A stretch of 64,000 nt of DNA from a gamma proteobacterium SCGC AAA076-P13 (lineage in GTDB: Bacteria > Pseudomonadota > Gammaproteobacteria > Magnimaribacterales > D2472), in contig ARRA01000001.1 of the NCBI GenBank assembly GCA_000384935.1, forward strand, positions 103,810 to 167,809, given 5' to 3'. The notes under the pieces were generated by a model that saw only the letters and a program-made list of their open reading frames with translations, was not told where the DNA came from and ran no database searches. The stretch's first letter is position 1, and every line of letters begins with the position of its first letter. Of this stretch, positions 36,096 through 45,345 are shown one piece after another. The position numbers and the translations under genes were made by a program.

Positions 36096-36881
36096 ATGAA
36101 TAATTTATTTGATATAGCCTGTAACTTTTCAAGTGATCGTTTTGATAAAGATTTAGATGCTGTTATTGAAAGAGCAAAAATTAATAATGTAAATAAATTC
36201 TTAATCGTTTCAGCCTCATTGAATGATTTTGAAAAAACGTACAATATCTATAAAAGTAATCTCAAAGAAGCATTCTTTTCAATTGGAACACACCCCCATC
36301 ATGCAGATGAGATTAATGCAGAACAAATTAAAAACATGAGGAGATTGGTTGGTGAGCATAATCCTAGTTGTATTGGTGAAACAGGATTGGATTTTTTTAG
36401 AAACCTCTCTTCGCATGATGAGCAAACATTTGCTTTTCAAGAACAAATAAAAATTGCTATTGATTTTAATAAGCCTTTGTATCTTCATCAAAGAGATTCG
36501 CATTCTGAGTTTATAAAGATAATTAGTGAATACAAAGACTATCTTCCTAAAAGTGTTGTACATTGTTTTACAGGAACTCAATCTGAACTTGAGGATTATC
36601 TTGATTTAGGTTTTTATATTGGTCTTACCGGATGGGTTTGCGATGAAAGAAGAAATGTAGAACTAAGACAATCTATTAAAAATATTCCTTTAGACAGGTT
36701 GATGCTAGAAACGGATTGTCCATACCTAATTCCAAGAAATCTTGATAATAAACCTAAAAACAATAGGAATGAGCCTTCATTTCTTCCGCATATTGCAAAA
36801 GAGATTTCTGGTTTAATGGAAATTACTCCTAACGAGCTTGCTGATAAAACTTTTAATAATAGTATTAAATTTTTTAGTTAA
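36096..36881 (+). CDS. TatD-family metal-dependent hydrolase
   Basis: TIM-barrel metallohydrolase of 261 residues related to TatD/YcfH 3'-5' DNases. Metal ligands are visible: GTHPHHADE, IGETGLDFFR (bridging Glu), LYLHQRDSHSE, VVHCFTGTQSE and METD-like LETDCPYLIPRN. The N-terminal metal-site His pair, usually DxHxH, is replaced: the protein begins NNLFDIACNFSSDRF. That variant is typical of the TatD proper subgroup. I prefer ATG 36096; a GTG two codons earlier is also possible. Confidence 0.9.
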   Translation: MNNLFDIACNFSSDRFDKDLDAVIERAKINNVNKFLIVSASLNDFEKTYNIYKSNLKEAFFSIGTHPHHADEINAEQIKNMRRLVGEHNPSCIGETGLDFFRNLSSHDEQTFAFQEQIKIAIDFNKPLYLHQRDSHSEFIKIISEYKDYLPKSVVHCFTGTQSELEDYLDLGFYIGLTGWVCDERRNVELRQSIKNIPLDRLMLETDCPYLIPRNLDNKPKNNRNEPSFLPHIAKEISGLMEITPNELADKTFNNSIKFFS

Positions 36882-37977
36882 AGCAATTCGGGTTTAGATT
36901 GAACCTATTACAAATATCTAGATTATTTGACCCAATTTTTTTGGCATTGTGTTTTACCTCAACTGAGTTTTCAGAAAACCTTGGTGATGGGGCTGGCTGA
37001 ACAAACCCATCAATATCAATAAAGGCTCCTCTGGCTAGATTATGATCATTTAACTTTGCCTCAGTCATATCTAGGACCGGCGTAACACAAGCGTCTGTAC
37101 CCTTAAATATTTCAACCCACTCATCTCTAGTTTTTTGTAAAATATTTTTAGCAATTACTTGCTTGAGTTCAGGCCATTTACTTTTATCCATATGATTATT
37201 AAAACGGTCATCATCGATCATTAATTTTTCTAATAAGATTGTATAGAATTGAGGTTCTATTGAGCCTATGGCTAAAAACTTACCGTCAGAGCATTTGTAT
37301 GTATCATAAAAATGAGCTGCCCCATCCAGGAGATTAGATTCCCTTTTGTCTTCCCAGTGGCCCATTTCTTTGAGGGAATAAAAAAAACTCATTAAAGATA
37401 AACTTCCGTCAATCATTGCGGCATCCACCACCTGCCCTTTTCCAGTCTTCATAGATCCAATCAGAGCAGATAAGATCCCAATTGCTAGCTGAGCGCCTCC
37501 TCCTCCATAGTCACCAACTAAATTAAGAGGTGCTTGAGGGTTTTCTGATGATCTCCCCATTGAATGTAAGGCTCCTGATAAACTAATGTAGTTAATATCA
37601 TGACCTGCTTGTTTGGACATAGGGCCATCCTGCCCCCACCCGGTCATTCTTCCGTAGATCAGTGACTTATTAACAGATAAACATTCTTCAGGACCAAGTC
37701 CTAGTTTTTCCATAACGCCGGGTCTAAAGCCTTCAAAAACAACATCCACACTTTCAATTAATTTTAATATTTCATGAGTAGTATCTGGATTTTTTAAATC
37801 AGCAGTAATGGATAATTTAGATCTATTATGAATATCAAACTTATTATCAATGCCTGCTTGATCTTTTCTACTTAGCCTAATAACTTCTGCACCTAGATCG
37901 GCCAGAATCATTCCACAGTATGGACCTGGTCCAATGCCTGAAAATTCTAAAACTTTTATTCCATGTAAGGGTCCCAT
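36874..37977 (-). CDS. CaiB/BaiF family protein, alpha-methylacyl-CoA racemase-like
   Basis: Class III CoA-transferase-fold protein of 367 residues, closest to alpha-methylacyl-CoA racemase (Amacr), which inverts the 2-methyl centre of branched acyl-CoAs. Markers: GIGPGPYCGMILADLGAEVIRLSR near the N-terminus, DLKNPDTTHEILKLIESVDVVFEGFRPGVMEKLGLGPEECL, YGRMTGWGQDGPMSKQAGHDINYISLSGAL and LNLVGDYGGGGAQLAIGIL with the catalytic Asp. It would feed sterol or branched-lipid degradation. Its end overlaps the convergent tatD by 8 bp. Confidence 0.9.
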   Translation of the reverse strand: MGPLHGIKVLEFSGIGPGPYCGMILADLGAEVIRLSRKDQAGIDNKFDIHNRSKLSITADLKNPDTTHEILKLIESVDVVFEGFRPGVMEKLGLGPEECLSVNKSLIYGRMTGWGQDGPMSKQAGHDINYISLSGALHSMGRSSENPQAPLNLVGDYGGGGAQLAIGILSALIGSMKTGKGQVVDAAMIDGSLSLMSFFYSLKEMGHWEDKRESNLLDGAAHFYDTYKCSDGKFLAIGSIEPQFYTILLEKLMIDDDRFNNHMDKSKWPELKQVIAKNILQKTRDEWVEIFKGTDACVTPVLDMTEAKLNDHNLARGAFIDIDGFVQPAPSPRFSENSVEVKHNAKKIGSNNLDICNRFNLNPNCFN

Positions 37978-37986
37978 AATCTAATC

Positions 37987-40458
37987 TTATTGGAAAACTT
38001 TAAATTTAACTAATAAATTTGGAAGTAATGATAAGGATGAAATAAACGCTATTAACATTGCCAAAGCTGTAAAGATACCAAACAACCTGGTTGGGAAAAA
38101 GTTCGATAAGGCAAGTATTGAAAAACCTGCAGCAATTGTAGCAGCGGTATAAAATATTGCCCTTCCAGTGGTTGTATGCGCGTTAATAAGAGCTGTATTT
38201 GTCGACCTGGTGAGCTTAATTTCTTTCTTGTACCTATAAATATAGTGAATAGTATTATCTACAGCCATACCAACACTTATTGCAGCAACAGTTATCGTCA
38301 TAATATCTAGTGGAATTTTTAAAAGACCCAATAAACCAATAACAGAAAGAGCAACAAATATATTGGGAATTAAACCAATTATCATAATTTTAAAAGACTT
38401 AAATATTAAAAGTAACATCAAGGCGATTACCATAAAGACGAGTGATAAGGATCCTATTTGAGAAGAAAAAAGGGATTGAAGCATATTGTTGTATAAAACA
38501 GCAAGACCAGTAAGCTCAAACTGATCTTCTGCTAAATTAAACTTTGTCTGTAAATCGGTATTAATTTTTTCAAGCAAATCTTTTCTATTTAAATCAGAGG
38601 ATGACTCATTAACTCTTGTTGAAATTCTAACAATAGAATCATCTTTATTAATATATGAATAAAGTAAGGTTTCTCTTATATCTTCAGGGAGAACAGACCG
38701 AAGCAAGGCAAGCTCAAGATCATTAAGATCATTTCCATCATTTATAAGTCTTGCTAATTTAATCCCACTTGAGACACTTAGCACCTTCCCTATTTCAGGC
38801 AAGGATTCTAAGTAATCATGTATCTCTTCAAGCTGGGCCAAAGTATATACATTCCACCAATAGCCAGATGCATCACTGCCTTCATCCTCAAATAGATCAT
38901 CATCAAAAAGATCATCATTAAAGTCGTCATTCAATTCCAATATAACTGGTTGTTTAATAATAATATCTAAGGTTGATGTTCCACCAAGATGTTTGTCAAT
39001 TTCCAGCATACCTTGATGTATTTCTGTATTTTTATCAAAGTAGTCAATAAATCTGTTCTCAACTTCAAGCTTTGAAGCCCCAAAAATTAAAGCAACAAAT
39101 GATAGTGAAAATAATATATAAATTACCGAGGTTCTAGTTTTTGATATTTCAAGAATACTATTAGTTATTTTATGAAGATTTAATCTATCTTTGGTTGAGG
39201 TATTGCCAATAACAGATAAGAGGCTTGGTAAAAAAGTAAATGTTGATATAAAGGCTATTGATATTCCAAATGCCATCATCTTTCCAAACTCAATAACAGG
39301 CTTGAGATCACCTAATAATAGAGACAGGAATGCAATTGCAGTTGTTAGAGCTGCAAAAAAACAAGGAAGAAACATCTGGTTGATAGATTCGCTTAAGGCT
39401 TCCTGGTAATCATTATGCTCTTTTTTAAGTTCATTAATCTTGACAAGAACATGAACAGTTAGAGATATAGTTAAAATAAGCAAGAGTGCAATAAAATTAG
39501 ATGAAACAACACTAATTTTCCAATCCATGAAACCTAAAAATCCAGCAGTTATAAAGGTTGTTGCAAACGCATTCAAGAGTGGAAGAACCACCAGCCAAAT
39601 GTTACCAAAAAATAAATATAGCATGAGAGCGAAAATAAGCGCCACAGCAGTTCCAAAAAGGACAAGATCAGATCTAATAAAATCCATCATATCTGAAGTT
39701 ATCATTGTTGGCCCTCCTAGATAGAGAGTTGCATCAGAGCGATAATTATCAAGAATTGATCTAATTTCACTAACAAGATTAGCGTTAAAGGTAGATTCAT
39801 TATCATTTATCTTGCTAATTTTTTGATTGATAATTTTTAAATCATCATTTAAAAGCTGTTTATTGGCAATTGTGTCAGGTTCTTTAGATGACAGTCGATC
39901 TAAAATTTCATACCTATCATTAATTAGCTGATCATACTCATCATTGCCCTTCAGCACTATCTGCATTGCTGTTAAAGCACCATCTTTACCAATAATTAAA
40001 TCTTTGTAGATGGGATTAGAGACAATTTCTTTTTTTGCTTCTAAGAGATCTATGCCTTCTGTTGTAAGGTCTTTTAAATTATCAGCAACTTCTGTCAACC
40101 CAACCTTTGGTTGAAAAAATATCGGAGCATCAAGAAGAGATAAAATAGAATCAACTCCATTTATTTGAGATAAATCATTCTCAAGGTTTTTTAATTTTTC
40201 TAGCGAGTCATTAGAAAATAACTCTGCATCTGGTTCATAAGTGACGATTAAAAAGCTTGAGTCTCCAAATTCTTTTTCATTTTTTCTATACGTTTTAAAT
40301 GCTTCATCTCCATCAAGAACTAGAGCATCTGAAGATGCATCTAACTTGAAATTTGATATCCCAAAAGATGCAAGGACAATTATGAGTAACGTCAAAAACA
40401 GGATTGGAAAAGGTCTTGATGTTGTATATATCGCTAGATTTTTTATAAAATTTTTCAT
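37987..40458 (-). CDS. RND-superfamily exporter, MMPL type
   Basis: A twelve-helix proton-driven exporter of 823 residues with two large periplasmic loops. Each half has the five-helix core after the loop (about 255-415 and 660-815). Second-half residues MAVDNTIHYIYRYKKEI carry the acidic relay residue. An unusual Asp/Glu-rich stretch with repeated DDLF units sits in the second periplasmic loop, about residues 505-530. Family members export lipids, hopanoids or siderophores. Its ATG overlaps the end of the bolA gene (ATGA), so the two are coupled. Confidence 0.9.
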   Translation of the reverse strand: MKNFIKNLAIYTTSRPFPILFLTLLIIVLASFGISNFKLDASSDALVLDGDEAFKTYRKNEKEFGDSSFLIVTYEPDAELFSNDSLEKLKNLENDLSQINGVDSILSLLDAPIFFQPKVGLTEVADNLKDLTTEGIDLLEAKKEIVSNPIYKDLIIGKDGALTAMQIVLKGNDEYDQLINDRYEILDRLSSKEPDTIANKQLLNDDLKIINQKISKINDNESTFNANLVSEIRSILDNYRSDATLYLGGPTMITSDMMDFIRSDLVLFGTAVALIFALMLYLFFGNIWLVVLPLLNAFATTFITAGFLGFMDWKISVVSSNFIALLLILTISLTVHVLVKINELKKEHNDYQEALSESINQMFLPCFFAALTTAIAFLSLLLGDLKPVIEFGKMMAFGISIAFISTFTFLPSLLSVIGNTSTKDRLNLHKITNSILEISKTRTSVIYILFSLSFVALIFGASKLEVENRFIDYFDKNTEIHQGMLEIDKHLGGTSTLDIIIKQPVILELNDDFNDDLFDDDLFEDEGSDASGYWWNVYTLAQLEEIHDYLESLPEIGKVLSVSSGIKLARLINDGNDLNDLELALLRSVLPEDIRETLLYSYINKDDSIVRISTRVNESSSDLNRKDLLEKINTDLQTKFNLAEDQFELTGLAVLYNNMLQSLFSSQIGSLSLVFMVIALMLLLIFKSFKIMIIGLIPNIFVALSVIGLLGLLKIPLDIMTITVAAISVGMAVDNTIHYIYRYKKEIKLTRSTNTALINAHTTTGRAIFYTAATIAAGFSILALSNFFPTRLFGIFTALAMLIAFISSLSLLPNLLVKFKVFQ

Positions 40459-40766
40459 TTTTCTTTATTGGCACACTGTGGTGAGTCTAAAATCATAGGG
40501 TTTTTATTGAACTCTAAATTATCAAAAGCATGTATTGATAAAGCATGTATTTCATTCATTATGCTGCCTAGAGCAGAGTACACAGATCTATGTCTTTCTA
40601 TAAGAGACATATCAATAAATTTATCACTTACTATAACTAATTTGAAATGAGATTCTGCGTCTGCTGGTACGTTATGCATAAAACTTTCATTAATAATCCT
40701 TAATGAAGATGGTTTGAAAAAAATATTTAATTTTTCAACAATTTTATTAGAAATAACGTTTTTCAC
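40455..40766 (-). CDS. bolA: BolA-family protein
   Basis: Small alpha/beta protein of 103 residues that usually works with monothiol glutaredoxin in iron-sulfur handling and stress response. The signature is DMSLIERHRSVYSALGSIMNEIHALSIHAFDNLEF, with the conserved His of the HR motif, and the preceding SHFKLVIVSDKF strand. The C-terminal tail is short and Asn/Lys-rich. It is translationally coupled to the MMPL exporter. Confidence 0.88.
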   Translation of the reverse strand: MKNVISNKIVEKLNIFFKPSSLRIINESFMHNVPADAESHFKLVIVSDKFIDMSLIERHRSVYSALGSIMNEIHALSIHAFDNLEFNKNPMILDSPQCANKEK

Positions 40767-40814
40767 AGCATCATTATAGTGAGAAGTTTTGCAGTTAGCA
40801 GAAAATATTAAGAA

Positions 40815-41285
40815 TTATGGATAATTCCTTCCAATAATCCTGTTATAAAACATTGCAAAAATTACTATAAATATTGCACCAATAGCAACAGGCATGACAA
40901 CAAATGCGATTCCCTTCCCTCCAAGGATAGCAATTATTGGATTGGCCCCTGCAGGGGGATGGATAATATTAAATGAAGCCATTACAAAGACAGCCAGTCC
41001 AACTGCAATGCCAAGGGATAACGGACTAGACCCCATTAAAGCAAAAATAATGACGCCACTTAATGCCGATAAAACATGACCAAAAATAATATTTTTGGGT
41101 TGAGCTAGCGGACTTTCATGAACAGCCATAACGAGAACCATGGTTGCACCAAACGGCGGTATTAACCAGACTATCGATGGATCATGAGAATTAAGGTAAG
41201 CAAGGCAAAAAATACATACAAAGGCCCCTATTGAAGCCAGTATATTTAATTTAATAATAGGATTTATTTTAAGGATATTCTTCAT
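40815..41285 (-). CDS. HPP-family membrane protein
   Basis: A 156-residue integral membrane protein with four helices. The family name motif appears as NIIHPPAGANPIIAILGG (about 106-123), and PPFGATMVLVMAVHESPLAQPKNIIFGHVLSALSGV matches the conserved first half. A plant HPP protein transports nitrite; bacterial function is not established. Next to its start is a perfect inverted repeat TTAAATAC/GTATTTAA (about 41287-41308) with no T-run, possibly an operator. Confidence 0.88.
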   Translation of the reverse strand: MKNILKINPIIKLNILASIGAFVCIFCLAYLNSHDPSIVWLIPPFGATMVLVMAVHESPLAQPKNIIFGHVLSALSGVIIFALMGSSPLSLGIAVGLAVFVMASFNIIHPPAGANPIIAILGGKGIAFVVMPVAIGAIFIVIFAMFYNRIIGRNYP

Positions 41286-41328
41286 ATTAAATACATTAAC
41301 GTATTTAAATAAATAGATATATTAAAAT

Positions 41329-41514
41329 TTAACCATCGAGTGGGCTTTTTTCATCAAAATTTTCAAGGATTTGCACAACCTTTTCCCATTTAATCCATTC
41401 TTCTTGATTTAAAGAAGCGGCATACTCAGCCGCTCTTAGCATGGCAATGGTCTGAGCCTCTTCGCCATATTGGGAAACAAGAGTGATGGCTATTTGCTGT
41501 AAATCATCCTTCAT
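41329..41514 (-). CDS. Small conserved-looking protein (61 residues)
   Basis: An unrecognised soluble protein, entirely helical by composition: LQQIAITLVSQYGEEAQTIAMLRAAEYAASL, then a Trp pair in QEEWIKWEKVVQILENF, and an acidic end. It begins 2 bp after the LpxH-like gene stop, suggesting cotranslation. The even amino-acid makeup and tight spacing support coding. Function unknown. Confidence 0.75.
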   Translation of the reverse strand: MKDDLQQIAITLVSQYGEEAQTIAMLRAAEYAASLNQEEWIKWEKVVQILENFDEKSPLDG

Positions 41515-41516
41515 AT

Positions 41517-42290
41517 TTATGAATTACTTAAAAGTTTAATATTTTCTCTAGCCTTTTCGATGTCGCCCCAATTAATAAGTTTGAACTCTCCTGTCATAGT
41601 TTCAACAAGCGCTGTAGCAGATTCAACCCAATCACCACAGTTTAAATATTCAATTCCATTGATAACAGATATTTGTGCTTTATGTATGTGTCCACAGACA
41701 ATGCCATCTAAATTTCTAGTTTTGCATTCCCTTGATAGACTTTCTTCATAGTCCGAGGCTTTATTAACAGCTTTCTTCGTAAGGTCTTTTAAGTATTTAG
41801 CTAAGGACCAATACCCAAAACCTAATCTAGATCTAAAAAAGTTAAGAACCTTATTAAGAGCTAACAAAAATGTATAGACCTTATCCCCTAAAACCGAAAG
41901 ACTTTTTCCATATTTTGTAACAATGTCAAACTGGTCTCCATGAATTACTAAAAAATTCTTACCAGATACCGTTTCGTAAACATGCTCTTCTTTAAGTTCT
42001 AGATTTCCAAGCTGTAAGGGCTGGTATATCCTAAGAAAATCGTCATGATTGCCTGTTATATAAGTTACTTTTGAACCGTTTTTAGCCATAGACAATATAT
42101 TCCTAATTACATTGCTATGCTCTTGAGGCCAATAAATCTTTGACTTTAATCTCCAACAGTCAATAATATCTCCAACAAGGAATAAGTTTTCACATGAGTG
42201 AGTTTTTAAAAAATTATATAGATATTTTGATTTACAACCTTTTGAGCCAAGATGAACGTCTGAGATAAATATAGACTTGTATTTTTCCAT
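41517..42290 (-). CDS. LpxH-like UDP-2,3-diacylglucosamine diphosphatase
   Basis: Calcineurin-like metallophosphoesterase of 257 residues. Metal-site motifs are SDVHLGS (about 9-15), LVGDIIDCW (about 38-46), ITGNHDDFLR (about 79-88), VIHGDQFD, and CGHIHKAQI. The length and the middle insert with LNKVLNFFRSRLGFGYWSLAKYLKDLTKKAVNKASDYEESL match the LpxH-related group that cleaves UDP-diacyl-GlcN to lipid X in lipid A synthesis. Nearby glycosyltransferase genes support an envelope role. True LpxH may be elsewhere, so the symbol is left blank. Confidence 0.82.
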   Translation of the reverse strand: MEKYKSIFISDVHLGSKGCKSKYLYNFLKTHSCENLFLVGDIIDCWRLKSKIYWPQEHSNVIRNILSMAKNGSKVTYITGNHDDFLRIYQPLQLGNLELKEEHVYETVSGKNFLVIHGDQFDIVTKYGKSLSVLGDKVYTFLLALNKVLNFFRSRLGFGYWSLAKYLKDLTKKAVNKASDYEESLSRECKTRNLDGIVCGHIHKAQISVINGIEYLNCGDWVESATALVETMTGEFKLINWGDIEKARENIKLLSNS

Positions 42291-42344
42291 GACTCATTAT
42301 GTTTGTTAAAGAATAAAAATCAACCTTAACGATGGCGATAATAT

Positions 42345-43307
42345 ATGAATATCCTTTGGATTAAAGATGGCAAGCTTGGTCATGAGAAACAAGTAAAAGT
42401 ACTACTTGATGAGCTATCAAAAACTATTGATATCAAAGTTTATGAAGAAGAATATATTATTGGGTCCTTTCAGCGAATTACTGATATTTATAATTATGCA
42501 ACTAATCAATCTACTGTGTTAGTCCCACCTCATGTAAAATATCATAAAAAAAATATACATCTAATAATTGGGGCCGGTAGTAACATTCATGCAAGAATTC
42601 TTCAAATTAAAAGAGGTTTAAAACATGAATTTGATGAAGAAGTTTTGGCTGTTAGCCTTTTAGTACCAAGTTTTTTTAAACAACACTTCGATCTAATATG
42701 TGCACCAAAACATGATCAACATAAACTATCTGGGCATGAAGCTATTTATTTTGAAGGGTCTCTAGCAAAAGTATCGATTGATGCGGTGGATGAAAGTATT
42801 GGTTTGATTGCAATAGGCGGTAAAAACCAACACTATTTATTTAATATAAAAAAAATTATAGAACAGATTGAATTTGTGACTTCAATATATCCAAATAAGG
42901 CTTGGTATATTTTTTCATCAAGAAGAACGCCCCATAAGATGATTCAAGCTATAAAAAAACTTGCACAAACTAGTAAAAAAATAATCGTATCTGAAGATGG
43001 CTTTGATGAAATCTTACCCAAGGCATCAATAAAAATTATTACTCAGGATAGTATGAATATGGTTTACGAGAGCCTTTCAACAAAGGGTAGTACTATATTA
43101 TTTAATATGAAGTATTTAAGAAAAAATAAAGTTATTAACCAAATGAATGAGCTTTTGCATAATAAACAGGTTGGTTATATTGGATATAATCAGATGGTGA
43201 AGGGGTTAAATAAAACAAAAATTCATATGCAAAACCCTCACCATGAAGTTTTTGCTGAAGTTGAGAAGCTTGCATATAAGATTAAAAATAAATTAAACCT
43301 TTCATGA
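42345..43307 (+). CDS. ELM1-like (mitochondrial fission ELM1 family) protein
   Basis: A 320-residue protein of the DUF1022/ELM1 family, with a glycosyltransferase-B-like look. Markers: ILWIKDGKLGHEKQVKVLLDEL at the N-terminus, LIIGAGSNIHARILQIKRG, LLVPSFFKQHFDLICAPKHDQH, and the C-terminal IFSSRRTPHKMIQAI, TQDSMNMVYESLSTKGSTILFNM. The plant namesake affects mitochondrial division; in bacteria the gene usually lies with lipopolysaccharide genes. It overlaps the following glycosyltransferase by 4 bp. Confidence 0.85.
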   Translation: MNILWIKDGKLGHEKQVKVLLDELSKTIDIKVYEEEYIIGSFQRITDIYNYATNQSTVLVPPHVKYHKKNIHLIIGAGSNIHARILQIKRGLKHEFDEEVLAVSLLVPSFFKQHFDLICAPKHDQHKLSGHEAIYFEGSLAKVSIDAVDESIGLIAIGGKNQHYLFNIKKIIEQIEFVTSIYPNKAWYIFSSRRTPHKMIQAIKKLAQTSKKIIVSEDGFDEILPKASIKIITQDSMNMVYESLSTKGSTILFNMKYLRKNKVINQMNELLHNKQVGYIGYNQMVKGLNKTKIHMQNPHHEVFAEVEKLAYKIKNKLNLS

Positions 43308-44275
43308 AAATAGCCCATTACGTTTTAAGCTCAACCTTTGCTGGTATTGAGCAACATGTCCAAGAGTTGACTGATATTCAGGGCAGAGATAATGAAATTG
43401 TAGTTATATGCAACCAATCTATCTCTCATCACTATACAAACATAGAAGTTAAGGTAGTAAAAAATATATCAAGGCGATCTATATTTGGAATTCTTAGTTT
43501 AATTCTAGTTCTAAGAAATATCCGCCCTGATATTGTTCACTCTCACGGCTCTAAAACAACCTCTATCATAAATTCTGTCAGAAGATTTATAAAGTTAAGA
43601 CACGTAGTCTCAGTTCATGGAATCAAGAGCAAGACAAAGGTCTATAACAAGGCCCACAGGGTTATAGCAGGCAGTCAAAAAATAAAGGACTCATTGAAGA
43701 CTGAAAGTTCAGTTGTCGAGAACTGGTGGCACCCTTCTCTTCCTGAGAATATAAATAATACTGCTGAGTATGTTCTTGCAATTGGGAGGCTTGAGCCAGT
43801 TAAGGGTTTTGATCTCTTAATAGAGTCATGGGTTAATGTTAATAAGAAGTTATTGATTGTTGGAGATGGCCCTGAGCACAGCAAACTAAATTCTTTGATA
43901 GATAAACATGGTTTAGGTGATTTTATTACCATCACACCATCGGTCTCAAAAGAGGGTCTTATTGAATACTATCAAAAAGCTTCACTTTTAATAGTGTCAT
44001 CAAGGCGTGAAGGCGGCCCTAGGGTGGCTCTAGAGGCCCTCTATCTTCATATTCCTGTTATATCAACGAATGTTGGGCACATGAGTCAAATACTTTCCAA
44101 AGAGCTTTTAGCAGAACCAGACAATCTGGAGTCATTAAAAAGTCTTATTGATAACTGGATTGATAGAAGTATGAGTCAAGAGTCTATTTTTGAATACGTT
44201 GCTCAAGAGTACTCAATAGATAAAGCATCCAATAAAGTATTAAGTGTTTATGAGGATTTATTAAGTAAGTCGTAG
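43304..44275 (+). CDS. Glycosyltransferase family 4 protein
   Basis: GT-B glycosyltransferase of 323 residues. The N-terminal domain has YVLSSTFAGIEQHVQELTDI and PDIVHSHGSKTTSII. The C-terminal domain has AIGRLEPVKGFDLLIESW, LLIVGDGPEHSKLNSLI and the donor-binding EX7E region SRREGGPRVALEALYLHIPVISTNVGH. It probably adds a sugar to lipopolysaccharide core. Coupled to the ELM1-like gene by ATGA overlap. The last 28 bp overlap the end of the convergent glycosyltransferase. Confidence 0.9.
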   Translation: MKIAHYVLSSTFAGIEQHVQELTDIQGRDNEIVVICNQSISHHYTNIEVKVVKNISRRSIFGILSLILVLRNIRPDIVHSHGSKTTSIINSVRRFIKLRHVVSVHGIKSKTKVYNKAHRVIAGSQKIKDSLKTESSVVENWWHPSLPENINNTAEYVLAIGRLEPVKGFDLLIESWVNVNKKLLIVGDGPEHSKLNSLIDKHGLGDFITITPSVSKEGLIEYYQKASLLIVSSRREGGPRVALEALYLHIPVISTNVGHMSQILSKELLAEPDNLESLKSLIDNWIDRSMSQESIFEYVAQEYSIDKASNKVLSVYEDLLSKS

Positions 44276-45345
44276 TATAGACTTATAGTCGAATCAATCA
44301 TTCTTTCAGATGTAAAAGTATTCTCTAGTGGCTTGTCATTATTATTGAGGATGTTTAGCGTCACATCTTTTAACTCATCTGTGTTACTTAGCTCGGCAAG
44401 GCCTTGAGGAAAAAGATCTTCCAATATTTCTTGGGTACCTCCGTGCCTCCATCCTGCCACCGGAGTTCCACAGCTGATAGCCTCGATCGTAGTTCTTCCA
44501 AAAGGTTCAGGTTGTATAGAAAGGTTATAAACAATATCAGAAATTTTATAAATATTTGCTATATCGTTTCTTGATCCGGTAAAAGTAATTTTATCTGATA
44601 ATGATTTTTTATTAACCTTGTCTAGGAGGGTTTGATAGTATCTTTTTTTAGATTCTGAAACTGGCCCTACAACCAAGGCATGCATATCATTACTATTTAT
44701 AGCTTCGACTAAATCAATAAAGCTATCAACACCCTTCCATTTAGTGATTCTAGTTGGTAACGTTAAAATTTTTTTGCCAATAGTCTGAGGAAACTCTTTA
44801 TACCAATCCTCTAACCATGATGATTCAATCTCATCTTGATTGAATTGCAAAGAGTCACAACCTCTTGGAATAATGGTTATCTGATCATCTGTCATTTTAT
44901 AAGTAGACTTGATATAACTTTTTACTGTTTTAGAAATAGATATAGCATGATCAACTTTTGACATGACTTGGCTGTATATGGGAGTGCTATATAGTCCATG
45001 GAAGGTGGAAACTAATAACGGTTTTTGATGAAGCTTTTTAAAAGCTAAAAAATTAACCCAAGCGGGCATCCTAGAGCGCACATGAATTACATCTGGTTTC
45101 TCCTTTTCATAAATATCTTTTAATTTTGAGGAAAGCAATAATGAGGAAATTCTCTTTTTATGAATTGGTAAATTGATGTGTTTGCCACCATTCTTCTCTA
45201 TCTCATCTTGGAGCAATCCACCATTAGAAATTACTATGGATTGATGGCCTTTTTCTACTAAGGCTTTTGAGAAATCTTTAACGCCTCTTTCAACGCCTCC
45301 AAAATTAAGTTCAGGTAGTAATTGAATAACTTTTAATTTATTCAT
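44248..45345 (-). CDS. Glycosyltransferase family 4 protein
   Basis: GT-B glycosyltransferase of 365 residues. Seen: LLPELNFGGVERGVKDFSKALVEKGHQSIVIS, PDVIHVRSRMPAWV, TLPTRITKWKGVDSFIDLVEAI, and the nucleotide-sugar EX7E site EPFGRTTIEAISCGTPVAGWRHGGTQEIL. The overall look is of a lipopolysaccharide core heptosyl- or hexosyl-transferase. It overlaps the MacB-like permease gene by 8 bp, so it is the last gene of the long leftward run. Confidence 0.9.
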   Translation of the reverse strand: MNKLKVIQLLPELNFGGVERGVKDFSKALVEKGHQSIVISNGGLLQDEIEKNGGKHINLPIHKKRISSLLLSSKLKDIYEKEKPDVIHVRSRMPAWVNFLAFKKLHQKPLLVSTFHGLYSTPIYSQVMSKVDHAISISKTVKSYIKSTYKMTDDQITIIPRGCDSLQFNQDEIESSWLEDWYKEFPQTIGKKILTLPTRITKWKGVDSFIDLVEAINSNDMHALVVGPVSESKKRYYQTLLDKVNKKSLSDKITFTGSRNDIANIYKISDIVYNLSIQPEPFGRTTIEAISCGTPVAGWRHGGTQEILEDLFPQGLAELSNTDELKDVTLNILNNNDKPLENTFTSERMIDSTISLYYDLLNKSS

